Below are positions 15,200 through 15,238 of a stretch of 15,238 nt of DNA, in pieces (within the stretch, counting starts at the first letter, position 1; each line of letters opens with the position of its first letter). The position numbers and the translations under genes were made by a program. The DNA is from an uncultured Collinsella sp. (GTDB lineage: Bacteria > Actinomycetota > Coriobacteriia > Coriobacteriales > Coriobacteriaceae), in contig CABRFZ010000035.1 in NCBI GenBank assembly GCA_902470365.1, positions 1 through 15,238 on the forward strand, in the 5' to 3' direction. The notes under the pieces are model-generated. The model was not told the origin of the DNA and did not search any database. It saw only the letters and a list, made by a program, of their open reading frames with translations.

Positions 15200-15238
15200 C
15201 TCAAATCCGACCGCTCGGAAATACGCGCGACACAAAAT

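Overview
The window is GC-rich, compact bacterial DNA that looks like a gut actinobacterium of the class Coriobacteriia, most likely Collinsella or a close relative. This is an inference from protein style, high GC, the mix of GOGAT, rubredoxin and PTS genes, and the intergenic repeats; no 16S or other decisive marker is present. Almost everything is chromosomal housekeeping or metabolism. No phage, insertion sequence or CRISPR array was seen.

Layout, left to right. (1) 1-4753, minus strand: the first codons of gltD and a complete gltB, i.e. NADPH-type glutamate synthase. (2) 4754-5306: a 553-bp divergent intergenic region holding a short coding remnant, a very regular array of three inverted repeats with an exact 80-bp period, and a promoter. 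(3) 5307-6563, plus: an Nramp-family metal transporter, followed by a decayed fourth copy of the repeat. (4) 6643-7451, minus: a flavin reductase-like protein and a separate 47-residue rubredoxin, together resembling a split high-molecular-weight rubredoxin. (5) 7503-9035, minus: a TPR-type protein overlapping smpB, followed by a long hairpin and a terminator. (6) 9092-9370, minus: a promoter, tRNA-Gln(CUG), tRNA-Glu(CUC) with encoded CCA ends, and a terminator. (7) 9574-9984, plus: a small unrecognised protein. (8) 10004-10173: a second, unrelated array of three inverted repeats with an exact 62-bp period, between convergent genes. (9) 10181-10540, minus: a Spx/ArsC-family thioredoxin-fold protein. 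(10) 10633-15076, minus: murR-murQ-murP-mupG, an operon for uptake and breakdown of peptidoglycan sugars.

How the mur genes fit together: MurP imports and 6-phosphorylates MurNAc or MurNAc-GlcNAc, MupG splits the phosphorylated disaccharide inside the cell, MurQ turns MurNAc-6-P into GlcNAc-6-P and lactate, and MurR senses the pathway and represses it. A strong terminator between murP and mupG ends exactly where the mupG ribosome-binding site begins, which suggests mupG is expressed by partial readthrough.

The least explained content is the set of intergenic dyads. Three unrelated families occur within 15 kb (4969-5183 plus a relic at 6594; 7580-7644; 10004-10173). The first two arrays keep exact spacing to the base while their sequences drift, and in the first the two arms of each element change together.
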